Assembly: GCF_900102465.1 (NCBI RefSeq)
Contig: NZ_FNBW01000012.1
Span: 109,017-173,016, forward strand
Direction: 5' to 3'
Origin: Thalassobaculum litoreum DSM 18839
Lineage (GTDB): Bacteria; Pseudomonadota; Alphaproteobacteria; Thalassobaculales; Thalassobaculaceae
DNA: 64,000 bases
The notes under the pieces are model-generated. The model saw only the letters and a list, made by a program, of their open reading frames with translations. It searched no databases and was not told the origin of the DNA. A program made the translations under genes and the position numbers. Below, in pieces: positions 7,895 through 15,433 of this stretch; position 1 is the stretch's first letter; each line of letters begins with the position of its first letter.

Positions 7895-7932
7895 GATGTC
7901 GTCGGCCGGGCCTCCACCTGGAGGACGTCACC

Positions 7933-9075
7933 GTGAACATCGCACCCATAAAGACCCAGACCGAAACCGATCCCCGCGTCTCCGACGCGCCGGATGCCGA
8001 TCCGCTCGCCCTCGACCCGTTGAGCCGGTCCGACGACCTGCGCATCGCGTCGATCACCCCGCTCAGCACCCCGGAAGCGGTGATCGCCGAGCATCCGCGC
8101 GAGCCGGAGATCATCCGCCGCGTACAGACCGCGCGCGCCGCCGTCGCCGACATCCTGCACGGCCGCGATGACCGGCTGGTGGTGGTGATCGGGCCCTGCT
8201 CCGTGCACGACCCCAAGGCGGCGCTGGACTACGCCGCCCGGCTCGCGGTGCAGCGCCGGCGCCACCGCGACACGCTGGAGATCGTGATGCGGGTCTATTT
8301 CGAGAAGCCGCGGACCACGGTCGGCTGGAAGGGGATGATCAACGACCCGCATCTGGACGGCAGCTTCGCCGTGGAAACCGGCCTACGCCGGGCGCGCGAC
8401 CTGCTGCAGCGGATCAACGAGATGGGCCTGCCGGCGGGCTGCGAGTTCCTGGATACGACCACGCCGCAGTATTTCGCGGATCTCGTCTCCTGGGGCGCGA
8501 TCGGCGCGCGGACGACCGAGAGCCAGATCCACCGCGAGCTGGCCTCGGGCCTGTCCTGCCCGATCGGGTTCAAGAACGGCACCGACGGCAGCGTGACGGT
8601 GGCCCTGGATGCGGTGCAGGCGGCCTCCCAGCCGCACCATTTCCTCGCCGTCACCAAGGAAGGTCGGGCGGCGATTGCCGAGACCGCCGGCAATCCGGAC
8701 TGCCACATCATTCTGCGCGGCGGGCGGTCGGGCACGAACTTCGACGCCGACAGCGTCGAGGCGGTCTGCACCAAGGCCGAAGCGGCCGGCGTACGGCCGC
8801 AGGTGATGATCGACGCCAGCCACGCCAACAGCAGCAAGAAGCCGGAGAACCAGCCGAAGGTGATCGACGCCGTCGCCGCCCAGATCGCCGGCGGCGAGCA
8901 TCGGATCACCGGCGTGATGGTGGAGAGCTTCCTGGAGGCGGGCCGTCAGGACCAGATCCCGGGCGAGCCGTTGGTCTATGGCCGTAGCATCACCGACGGC
9001 TGCATCGACTGGCAGACCAGCATGACCGTGCTCGACCGCCTCGCCGACGCTGTGGACGCCCGGCGGCGGGGGTGA
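7933..9075 (+). CDS. aroF: 3-deoxy-7-phosphoheptulonate synthase, class I (AroF/G/H type)
   Basis: The 380-residue enzyme condenses phosphoenolpyruvate and erythrose 4-phosphate, the first step of the shikimate pathway. Class I landmarks are VVVIGPCSVHDPKAALDYA, MRVYFEKPRTTVGWKGMIND, GARTTESQIHRELASGLS, FKNGTDGS, IILRGG, and the metal-ligand region MIDASHANSSKKPENQPKV. The GTG start has GGAGG about 9 bases upstream. An N-terminal extension of about 30 residues precedes the core, as in feedback-regulated forms. Which aromatic amino acid inhibits it cannot be told from sequence. A leader peptide and terminator just upstream indicate transcription attenuation by aromatic tRNA charging. Confidence 0.95.
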   Translation: MNIAPIKTQTETDPRVSDAPDADPLALDPLSRSDDLRIASITPLSTPEAVIAEHPREPEIIRRVQTARAAVADILHGRDDRLVVVIGPCSVHDPKAALDYAARLAVQRRRHRDTLEIVMRVYFEKPRTTVGWKGMINDPHLDGSFAVETGLRRARDLLQRINEMGLPAGCEFLDTTTPQYFADLVSWGAIGARTTESQIHRELASGLSCPIGFKNGTDGSVTVALDAVQAASQPHHFLAVTKEGRAAIAETAGNPDCHIILRGGRSGTNFDADSVEAVCTKAEAAGVRPQVMIDASHANSSKKPENQPKVIDAVAAQIAGGEHRITGVMVESFLEAGRQDQIPGEPLVYGRSITDGCIDWQTSMTVLDRLADAVDARRRG

Positions 9076-9097
9076 GGGTGGGGGCTCTCCCCCATCC
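9076..9097 (+). terminator. GC-rich hairpin immediately after aroF
   Basis: GGGTGGGGG (9076-9084), loop CTCT, then CCCCCATCC (9089-9097) forms nine pairs with one G-T. It starts right after the stop codon. It lacks a T-run, so it may terminate weakly or protect the 3' end. Confidence 0.45.
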
Positions 9098-9107
9098 CCA
9101 AACGCTC

Positions 9108-9217
9108 ACTCCCCGGCCCCGTGCCGGGGCCCACGGATCCTCCGCTCCTGAGGGTCCGAAAGGGGCGGGACCGGTGAAGCGGGTTGACGGGTTTGCCCCG
9201 GAACATGTCCGGGGAGT
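9108..9217. repeat. Palindromic intergenic repeat with ACTCCCCGG / CCGGGGAGT ends
   Basis: Nine-base inverted ends ACTCCCCGG (9108-9116) and CCGGGGAGT (9209-9217) bracket about 90 bases. An internal hairpin is GGCCCC-gtgcc-GGGGCC (9115-9131). It fills the space between convergent aroF and tesA and resembles alphaproteobacterial intergenic palindromes. A bidirectional terminator role is possible. Confidence 0.55.
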
Positions 9218-9244
9218 GCCTTTATGTGCGGGAGGGGCAGCGCC

Positions 9245-9961
9245 TCACTCCGCCTTCGCCCGCGCCACCAGCCTCTCCGCATAGGGCAGGATGCGCTCGA
9301 CGATGATGTCCACCCCCGCCCGATTGGGGTGGATGCCGTCGGCCTGATTCAGCGAGAGATCGCCGGCCACCCCGTCCAGGAAGAACGGGTAGAAGATCAC
9401 GTCATGCTCCGCCGACAGGTCCTCGAAGACCCGGGAGAAATCGGCGCCGTATTCCTTGCCCATGTTCGGCGGCGCCAGCATGCCGGCGAACAGCACCGGG
9501 ATGTCTTTCTCGCCCAGCGCGGTCAGGATGGCGTCGAGGTTGCGGCGGGTATCCTGCGTCGGTATGCCGCGCAGCCCGTCATTCGCGCCGAGCTCGACGA
9601 TCGCGGCGTCCGGCGCCTCGGACAGCGACCAGGCCAGACGGGACGCACCGCCCGCCGTGGTGTCGCCCGACACACCCGCGTTGATGACTGTTACGTCGTG
9701 ACCCGCCTCGCGCAGGGCCGCCTCCAGCCGGGTCGGGAAGGAATCCTCGTCGGGCAGTCCGTAGCCGGCCATCAGCGAGTCGCCGAAGCCCAGGATCCGG
9801 ATGGGCTCGGCCTGAACCGGCAAGGCGAAAGCGGCGATCAGCGCCAGTACGGCGAGGGTCAGGCGCGCGCCCGCATTGATCCGCCTGCCGATAGGACCAT
9901 ATCGGACCCTTGGGGATGGCGTCGGTGCGCCGGTCCTGTGACCAGTCTGGGATAGCGACAC
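9245..9961 (-). CDS. tesA: Arylesterase / lysophospholipase-like SGNH hydrolase (TesA type)
   Basis: An exported SGNH hydrolase has hydrophobic signal LTLAVLALIAAFALPVQAEP, then block I GFGDSLMAGYG with catalytic Ser62, GVSGDTTAGG with the oxyanion Gly, ELGANDG with the oxyanion Asn, and DGIHPNRAG with the catalytic Asp and His. The family cleaves thioesters, aryl esters and lysophospholipids in the periplasm. The start is uncertain: no ATG is available, and the only upstream GTG (9961) gives a long basic n-region and sits next to the divergent ABC gene. In many proteobacteria tesA is divergent from ybbA-ybbP, as here. Confidence 0.88.
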   Translation of the reverse strand: MSLSQTGHRTGAPTPSPRVRYGPIGRRINAGARLTLAVLALIAAFALPVQAEPIRILGFGDSLMAGYGLPDEDSFPTRLEAALREAGHDVTVINAGVSGDTTAGGASRLAWSLSEAPDAAIVELGANDGLRGIPTQDTRRNLDAILTALGEKDIPVLFAGMLAPPNMGKEYGADFSRVFEDLSAEHDVIFYPFFLDGVAGDLSLNQADGIHPNRAGVDIIVERILPYAERLVARAKAE

Positions 9962-9962
9962 G

Positions 9963-10682
9963 ATGACCTCATTGTCCGGTGACCCGATCGTCCGCCTCAA
10001 GGGCGTGACCTTGAACCTGAGAAGTGGAGCGGGCGAGGTCAATGTCCTGCGCGGAATAGACCTTAATGTGGCGGCCGGTGAAACCATCGGCATCGTCGGC
10101 CCCTCGGGGGCGGGCAAGTCGACCCTGATGATGGTCACCGCCGGGTTGGAGAACCCGAGTTCCGGCAGCGTGCAGGTCGCCGGAACCGAACTGGTCGGCC
10201 TGGACGAGGACACGCTCGCCCGGTTCCGCCGCGACAATGTCGGCATCGTCTTCCAGGCCTTCCGGCTGGTGCCGACCATGACCGCCCTGGAGAACGTGGC
10301 CGTGCCGCTGGAGCTGGCCGGACGCGGCGATGCCTTCGAGGCCGCCGCCGAGGCGCTGGCCCGGGTCGGCCTGTCGCACCGGGTCGAGCACTATCCCGAG
10401 CAGCTTTCCGGCGGCGAGCAGCAGCGCGTTGCCATCGCCCGCGCCATGGTCGCCAAGCCGCGCCTGCTGCTGGCCGACGAGCCGACCGGCAACCTGGACG
10501 GCGCCACCGGCGATCAGATCATCGACCTGCTGTTCGCCATGGCCCGCGACGACGGCACCACCCTGATGCTGATCACCCACGACATGGACCTGGCCGACCG
10601 CTGCGCCCGCACGGTGAAGGTCGCCGACGGCAAGGTGGTGGAAGACACCGCCGACGGACGTACTGATCAGGCGGCGGAGTAG
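9963..10682 (+). CDS. ybbA: ABC transporter ATP-binding protein, YbbA/LolD-like
   Basis: The 239-residue ATPase has Walker [11 protein letters not shown]-loop [20 protein letters not shown], signature [14 protein letters not shown], Walker [13 protein letters not shown] and a switch His in LITHD. It resembles MacB/LolD-class ATPases that drive mechanotransmission rather than substrate passage. The partner permease follows after four bases. Its ATG sits two bases from the presumed tesA start on the other strand, so the divergent promoters must lie inside one or both N-terminal coding regions, or one start is mis-set. Confidence 0.92.
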   Translation: MTSLSGDPIVRLKGVTLNLRSGAGEVNVLRGIDLNVAAGETIGIVGPSGAGKSTLMMVTAGLENPSSGSVQVAGTELVGLDEDTLARFRRDNVGIVFQAFRLVPTMTALENVAVPLELAGRGDAFEAAAEALARVGLSHRVEHYPEQLSGGEQQRVAIARAMVAKPRLLLADEPTGNLDGATGDQIIDLLFAMARDDGTTLMLITHDMDLADRCARTVKVADGKVVEDTADGRTDQAAE

Positions 10683-10686
10683 GGCC

Positions 10687-13212
10687 ATGCGCACCGGTCC
10701 GCTCGCCCTGCGCCTCGCCCGACGCGAGCTGCGCACCGGCCTGAAAGGGTTCCGCATCTTCCTGGCCTGCCTCGCCCTCGGGGTCGCGGCGATCGCCGCC
10801 GTGGGGTCCGTGTCCTCGGCCATGATGTCGGGGCTGGAGGGCGACGCGCGCCGCATCCTGGGCGGCGACGTGGCGCTGCGTATCGTGCACCGGCCGGCCG
10901 AGCCGGAGGCGCTGTCCTATCTGCGGGAGTCCGGCGAGGTCTCGACGGTGGTGTCGATGCGCGCGATGGCCCGATCCGAGGCCGGCGGCGACAACTCCCT
11001 GGTCGAACTCAAGGCGGTGGACGATCTGTATCCCCTGGTCGGAACCCTTGCCCTGGACCGGGACGTCACCCTGGAACAGGCCCTGGAACCGCGCGGCGGC
11101 GTCTATGGCGCGGTCGCCGATGCCAGCCTGGCCGAGCGCCTCAACATCGCCGTCGGCGACCGGCTGCGCCTGGGCGAGGCGACGCTGGAACTGCGCGCGC
11201 TGATTTCCGCGGAGCCGGACCGGCTGGTGAATTTCGCCAGCTTCGGCCCCCGGCTGATGATCTCCGACGCCGCCGTGGCCGAGACCGGGCTGGTGCAGGT
11301 CGGCTCCATGGTGCGCCACTACTACCGGATCGTCCTGCCGACGAGCACCGACCGCAATGCCTGGCTCGCGGACCTGGAGCAGCGTTTCCCCGATGCCGGC
11401 TGGCGGGTCAGCTCGCTGGAGAACGCCACTCCGGGCTACGACAATTTCGTCAACCGGGTGACCCTGTTCCTCACCCTGGTGGGCATGACCGCGCTGCTGG
11501 TGGGCGGCGTCGGCGTCGCCATGGCGGTGCGCAGCTATCTCGACGGCAAGACCGAGACGGTGGCGACTTTGAAGTGCCTCGGCGCGCCGAGCCGGCTGGT
11601 GTTCCGCACCTACCTGCTCGTGGTCTGCATGCTGGCGGCCGTCGGCACGGCGATCGGCCTTGTGGTCGGGGCCCTGGGACCGCTGGCGGTCGCCAAGCTG
11701 GCCGCCCCGCTGCTGCCGTTCGACGTGCCTGTCGCGATCTATCCGGTCCCGCTGGCCCTGGCGGCCCTGTTCGGGATGCTGACGGCTGTCGCCTTTTCCC
11801 TGTGGTCGCTGGGCCGGGCCTGCGACGTGAAGGCCGCCCAGCTCTTCCGCTCCGCCATCTCGCCGCTCGGCGGGCGGCCGCGCCTGCCGTATCTGATCGG
11901 GCTGGCGCTGGCGATCGGCACCCTGGTGGCCCTGGCGATCGCCACCGCCACCGATCCGTGGCTGGCCACCTGGTTCATCCTCGGCTCCATCGGGGCGATC
12001 GCCCTGTTCCTGGCGGCGTCCTGGGTGATCATGACCGTCGCGCGCAAGGCCGGCCGACCCCGCGATCCGGAACTGCGCATGGCGCTGGCCAATCTGTACC
12101 GGCCGGGCGCGCCGACCCCCGGCGTGGTGCTGGCGCTGGGCCTCGGGCTGACGGTGCTGGTCACGATCGCGCTGATCCAGGCGAATCTGTCGCGCCAGGT
12201 CGACGAGCGCATCCCGGAGGTGGCGCCGGCCTATTTCTTCATCGACATCCAGCCGCACCAGGAGGCCCGGTTCCTGGAGATCCTGCGCGGCATCAACGGG
12301 GTCGGCGAGATCCAGACCACGCCGATGGTCCGCGGCCGCATCACCAAGATCAACGGCGTGCCGGCGGACGAGGTGACGATCGACCCGGACGTGTCCTGGG
12401 TGCTGCGCGGCGATCGCGGGCTGACCTACTCGGCCACGCCGCCGGAGAATTCCGAGGTGGTGGCGGGGAGCTGGTGGTCGGCCGATTATGCCGGCCCGCC
12501 GCTGGTGTCCTTCGACGTCAACATCGCCAAGGGCATGGGGATCGGCATCGGCGACAGCATCACCCTCAATATCCTCGGCCGGCCGATCACCGTGGAGGTC
12601 GGCAATCTGCGCAAGATCGACTGGGGCTCGCTCGGCATGAACTTCACCTTCGTGTTCGCGCCGGGCACGCTGGAGGCCGCCCCCCATTCGGTGATCGCCA
12701 CCGTGCATGTCGACGATCCGGCCCTGGAGGCCGAGGTGCAGCGGGCGGTGACCGACGCGCTGCCCAACGTCACCGCGATCCGGGTCAAGGACGCCCTGGA
12801 CGGCGCCAGCCGGATCCTGACGGCGGTGTCGGTCGCGGTGCGGGCGACGGCGGCGGTCACCCTCGTCGCCGGTACCCTGGTCCTCGCCGGCGCCATCGCG
12901 GCCGGTCACGCGCGCCGGGTGCGCGATGCGGTGATCCTGAAGGTGCTGGGCGCGACCCGCCGGCGGATCGTGAAGACCTACCTGCTGGAATACGGCCTGC
13001 TCGGTCTGGCGACCGCGGCCATCGCCTCGCTGGTCGGGTCGCTCGCCGCGGCGGCGGTCGTGGTGGAGGTGATGCGGGGCGACTTCGTCCTGCCGCCCGG
13101 CGTGCTCGCCCTGACCGCGCTGCTGGCGATGGGGATCACGGTGTCCTTCGGCTTCGTGGGGACCTGGCGGGCGCTCGGCCAGCGGCCGGCGCCGATGCTT
13201 CGCAACGAATAA
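10687..13212 (+). CDS. ybbP: FtsX-like ABC permease, YbbP type
   Basis: The 841-residue membrane protein has an N-terminal span (IFLACLALGVAAIAAVGSVS), a large periplasmic region, and two blocks of FtsX-type spans around residues 255-480 and 720-830, including LTLVGMTALLVGGVGVAMAVRS and VAGTLVLAGAIAAGHARRVRDA. Length and layout fit YbbP. With YbbA and the esterase TesA it makes a conserved three-gene neighbourhood whose substrate is not settled; export of esterase products or lipid handling is an inference. The coding strand is free of frame disruptions. Confidence 0.9.
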   Translation: MRTGPLALRLARRELRTGLKGFRIFLACLALGVAAIAAVGSVSSAMMSGLEGDARRILGGDVALRIVHRPAEPEALSYLRESGEVSTVVSMRAMARSEAGGDNSLVELKAVDDLYPLVGTLALDRDVTLEQALEPRGGVYGAVADASLAERLNIAVGDRLRLGEATLELRALISAEPDRLVNFASFGPRLMISDAAVAETGLVQVGSMVRHYYRIVLPTSTDRNAWLADLEQRFPDAGWRVSSLENATPGYDNFVNRVTLFLTLVGMTALLVGGVGVAMAVRSYLDGKTETVATLKCLGAPSRLVFRTYLLVVCMLAAVGTAIGLVVGALGPLAVAKLAAPLLPFDVPVAIYPVPLALAALFGMLTAVAFSLWSLGRACDVKAAQLFRSAISPLGGRPRLPYLIGLALAIGTLVALAIATATDPWLATWFILGSIGAIALFLAASWVIMTVARKAGRPRDPELRMALANLYRPGAPTPGVVLALGLGLTVLVTIALIQANLSRQVDERIPEVAPAYFFIDIQPHQEARFLEILRGINGVGEIQTTPMVRGRITKINGVPADEVTIDPDVSWVLRGDRGLTYSATPPENSEVVAGSWWSADYAGPPLVSFDVNIAKGMGIGIGDSITLNILGRPITVEVGNLRKIDWGSLGMNFTFVFAPGTLEAAPHSVIATVHVDDPALEAEVQRAVTDALPNVTAIRVKDALDGASRILTAVSVAVRATAAVTLVAGTLVLAGAIAAGHARRVRDAVILKVLGATRRRIVKTYLLEYGLLGLATAAIASLVGSLAAAAVVVEVMRGDFVLPPGVLALTALLAMGITVSFGFVGTWRALGQRPAPMLRNE

Positions 13213-13385
13213 GAGAGGGTCGCGCCTGGGCCCACGGCGAAATCGGGCGTCGTAGCCGGATCTTTAACCGGTTCTTAGCTTTCCCGGCGGCACTCTTCCC
13301 TCGACCACAGGATGGGCAGATCCGTAACGGTAGGCTGTGAAACGTGAGATCACCGTCTCGACAAGGTGACGACTGGGGAATTTCC

Positions 13386-15389
13386 ATGGTTCAAGCGGTG
13401 ATCGATCCGCTTGAGCACGCCGTGATCATTCTGTCGGCTTCGCAACGGCATCTGACCTGCGTGGCCGCCAACGGCGCGGCCCGGTTGCTGCTGGCCCCCG
13501 ACGGACCGGATCCTGTCGGACGCGCGATCGACGGCCTGCTGTCCGGCGACAACAGGACAGCCCTCTCCCACACCCTTGACGTCCTGAGCGACGGCACCGT
13601 CCGCTCGGCGGGAATCGCCCTCCAGGGGCCCGACCGCCAGGTCTCGATCGCCACCGTCAGGATCGTCCCCATCGGCGACTATGTCGCGTGGTACCTGTCG
13701 CCTCCCTCCGCCGAGCCGGTCGCCGCCGAGCCTCCCTCCGCCGAGCCTCCCTCCGCCGAGCCGCCCTCCGCCGCGCGGCAGACCGCCGTTGCCGAAGCAC
13801 GATTCCGTACCTGGCTCGATCACGGTGACGACCTGGTGGCGGTTTACGACCCGCAGGACCGGCTCGTCGCCGCCAACGACAAGTGGCTCGATGTCCTGGG
13901 CATCGACGCGCTGAGCGATGTTGTCGGGCAGAGCGCCTGGGAGATCGTTCGGGGGCGTTCCGAGAAGGTGGACTACGCCGCCACGGGCTTTCCGAGCAAG
14001 GAGGCCTGGATCGAATACTGGTTCGCCCATCGTCAGAACGACACGCTCGACGGCGTGGTCGTCCATCTGAACAACGGACGGGTGCTGCTGTCCCGGTTCC
14101 ACAGCACAGAGGCCGGCGAGCGGATCTTCGCCGCCCGCGACATCACCGAGGCCGAACGCACCCGGCGGCGGATCGGCGAGGCCTTCGAGGCGATCGGCCA
14201 GGCCTTCGCCCTGTTCGATGCCAACCAGCGGCTGACGGTCTGGAACAGCCGGCTGGCCGACCTGGCCTCGGGCCTGGCGCTCACCGCGGGCATGCCCTAT
14301 GCGGCGGTGATGCGGGCCATCGCCCAGGCAAGCGTCACCATGAAATCCCGCAGCGGCAATTCGCTGAAGGCCGACGATCTGATCTCGCGGCACCCGTCGG
14401 TCGGACAGCGGTTCGAGTTCGAGCTGGTGGCGGAGACGGGCCGGACCCTGCGGGTGCACGAGGACGTGACGCACGAGTTGGGGCGGGTGCTGATCGGTCA
14501 CGACATCACCGCGCTCAAAGGCCATCAGCTCGCCCTGGAATACCGGGTCGAGGATCTGGGGCGGGCCCGCAAGGAAGCGGAACATCACGCCGCGCGCGCG
14601 ACCGCCATGGCCGAGCTTCTGCATACCGAGAAGGAGCGCGCGGAGTCCGCCAACCGCAGCAAGTCCCAGTTCCTCGCCAATATGAGCCACGAGCTGCGCA
14701 CGCCGCTGAACGCGATCATCGGGTTCTCGGAGATCCTGAAGAACGAGACCTTCGGCCCGGTCGGCCACGAGCGGTACCGGGGCTATGCCGACGACATTCA
14801 CGCCAGCGGCCACCACCTCCTCAGCCTGATCAACGACGTGCTCGACATGGCCAAGATCGAGGCCGGCAAGTTCGAGCCCGTGCTGACCACCAATGCCGTC
14901 GACGACCTGATCCACGAGGTCCGTCGCATGATCAAGGGACGGGTCGCCGAGGCCGGCCTGATCCTGGTGATCGACATGCCGCCGATCGGCATCTACTGCG
15001 ACTTCGACCGGCGGGCGATCAAGCAGGTGCTGATCAACCTGCTGGCCAATGCCATCCGCTTCACCGATGCCGGCGGCGAGATCACGATCCGCGTGCGCAG
15101 CGACGACGGCGGCTTCACCATGCAGGTCCAGGACACCGGGTCGGGCATTCCGCCGGAACACGTGGACCGGTTGCTGCAACCCTTCGAACAGATGTCCGAC
15201 ATGACCCGGCGCGGCCAGGAGGGGACGGGACTCGGTCTGTCCCTGTCGAAGGCGCTGGTCGAGGCCCATGGCGGCACGCTGTCCATCGACAGCGAGGTCG
15301 GGCGGGGGACGGCGGTCACCCTGTGGCTGCCTCCGGCGCCACGATCCGGCGAGTGGAACAAGACTTCAGAGAATTTTAACCGCATGTGA
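13386..15389 (+). CDS. PAS-domain sensor histidine kinase, first of a tandem pair
   Basis: The 667-residue protein lacks transmembrane segments. It has an N-terminal PAS-like region, a proline/serine linker encoded by a 15-base tandem repeat, two further PAS modules (around 135-255 and 260-375), a coiled-coil linker, HisKA with phospho-acceptor His435 in FLANMSHELRTPLNA, and HATPase_c with N box VLINLLANAI and G boxes DTGSGIP and GTGLGLSLSKAL. The ATG at 13386 follows GGGGAATTTCC; an upstream GTG at 13344 is weaker. It is followed 44 bases later by a paralogue. No response regulator is adjacent, so the partner must be encoded elsewhere. Confidence 0.88.
   Translation: MVQAVIDPLEHAVIILSASQRHLTCVAANGAARLLLAPDGPDPVGRAIDGLLSGDNRTALSHTLDVLSDGTVRSAGIALQGPDRQVSIATVRIVPIGDYVAWYLSPPSAEPVAAEPPSAEPPSAEPPSAARQTAVAEARFRTWLDHGDDLVAVYDPQDRLVAANDKWLDVLGIDALSDVVGQSAWEIVRGRSEKVDYAATGFPSKEAWIEYWFAHRQNDTLDGVVVHLNNGRVLLSRFHSTEAGERIFAARDITEAERTRRRIGEAFEAIGQAFALFDANQRLTVWNSRLADLASGLALTAGMPYAAVMRAIAQASVTMKSRSGNSLKADDLISRHPSVGQRFEFELVAETGRTLRVHEDVTHELGRVLIGHDITALKGHQLALEYRVEDLGRARKEAEHHAARATAMAELLHTEKERAESANRSKSQFLANMSHELRTPLNAIIGFSEILKNETFGPVGHERYRGYADDIHASGHHLLSLINDVLDMAKIEAGKFEPVLTTNAVDDLIHEVRRMIKGRVAEAGLILVIDMPPIGIYCDFDRRAIKQVLINLLANAIRFTDAGGEITIRVRSDDGGFTMQVQDTGSGIPPEHVDRLLQPFEQMSDMTRRGQEGTGLGLSLSKALVEAHGGTLSIDSEVGRGTAVTLWLPPAPRSGEWNKTSENFNRM
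13701..13775 (+). repeat. 15-base tandem repeat inside the kinase gene
   Basis: The unit CCTCCCTCCGCCGAG occurs at 13701-13715, 13731-13745 and 13746-13760, with degenerate copies between and after. It encodes PPSAE units of a flexible linker between the N-terminal region and the first PAS module. Unit loss or gain keeps the reading frame. Confidence 0.8.
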
Positions 15390-15433
15390 CGAGAATGCGC
15401 ATCAGGCGCGTGTGCGCCGCAGGTGGATTTACA

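Noticed and set aside
10573..12909. A 778-codon minus-strand open frame
   Set aside because: It is antisense to the YbbP-type permease and has low-complexity composition with no motif.
13701..13775. Possible CRISPR-like repeats
   Set aside because: The units are contiguous 15-base coding repeats without spacers; no cas genes are present. No CRISPR array was seen anywhere in the window.
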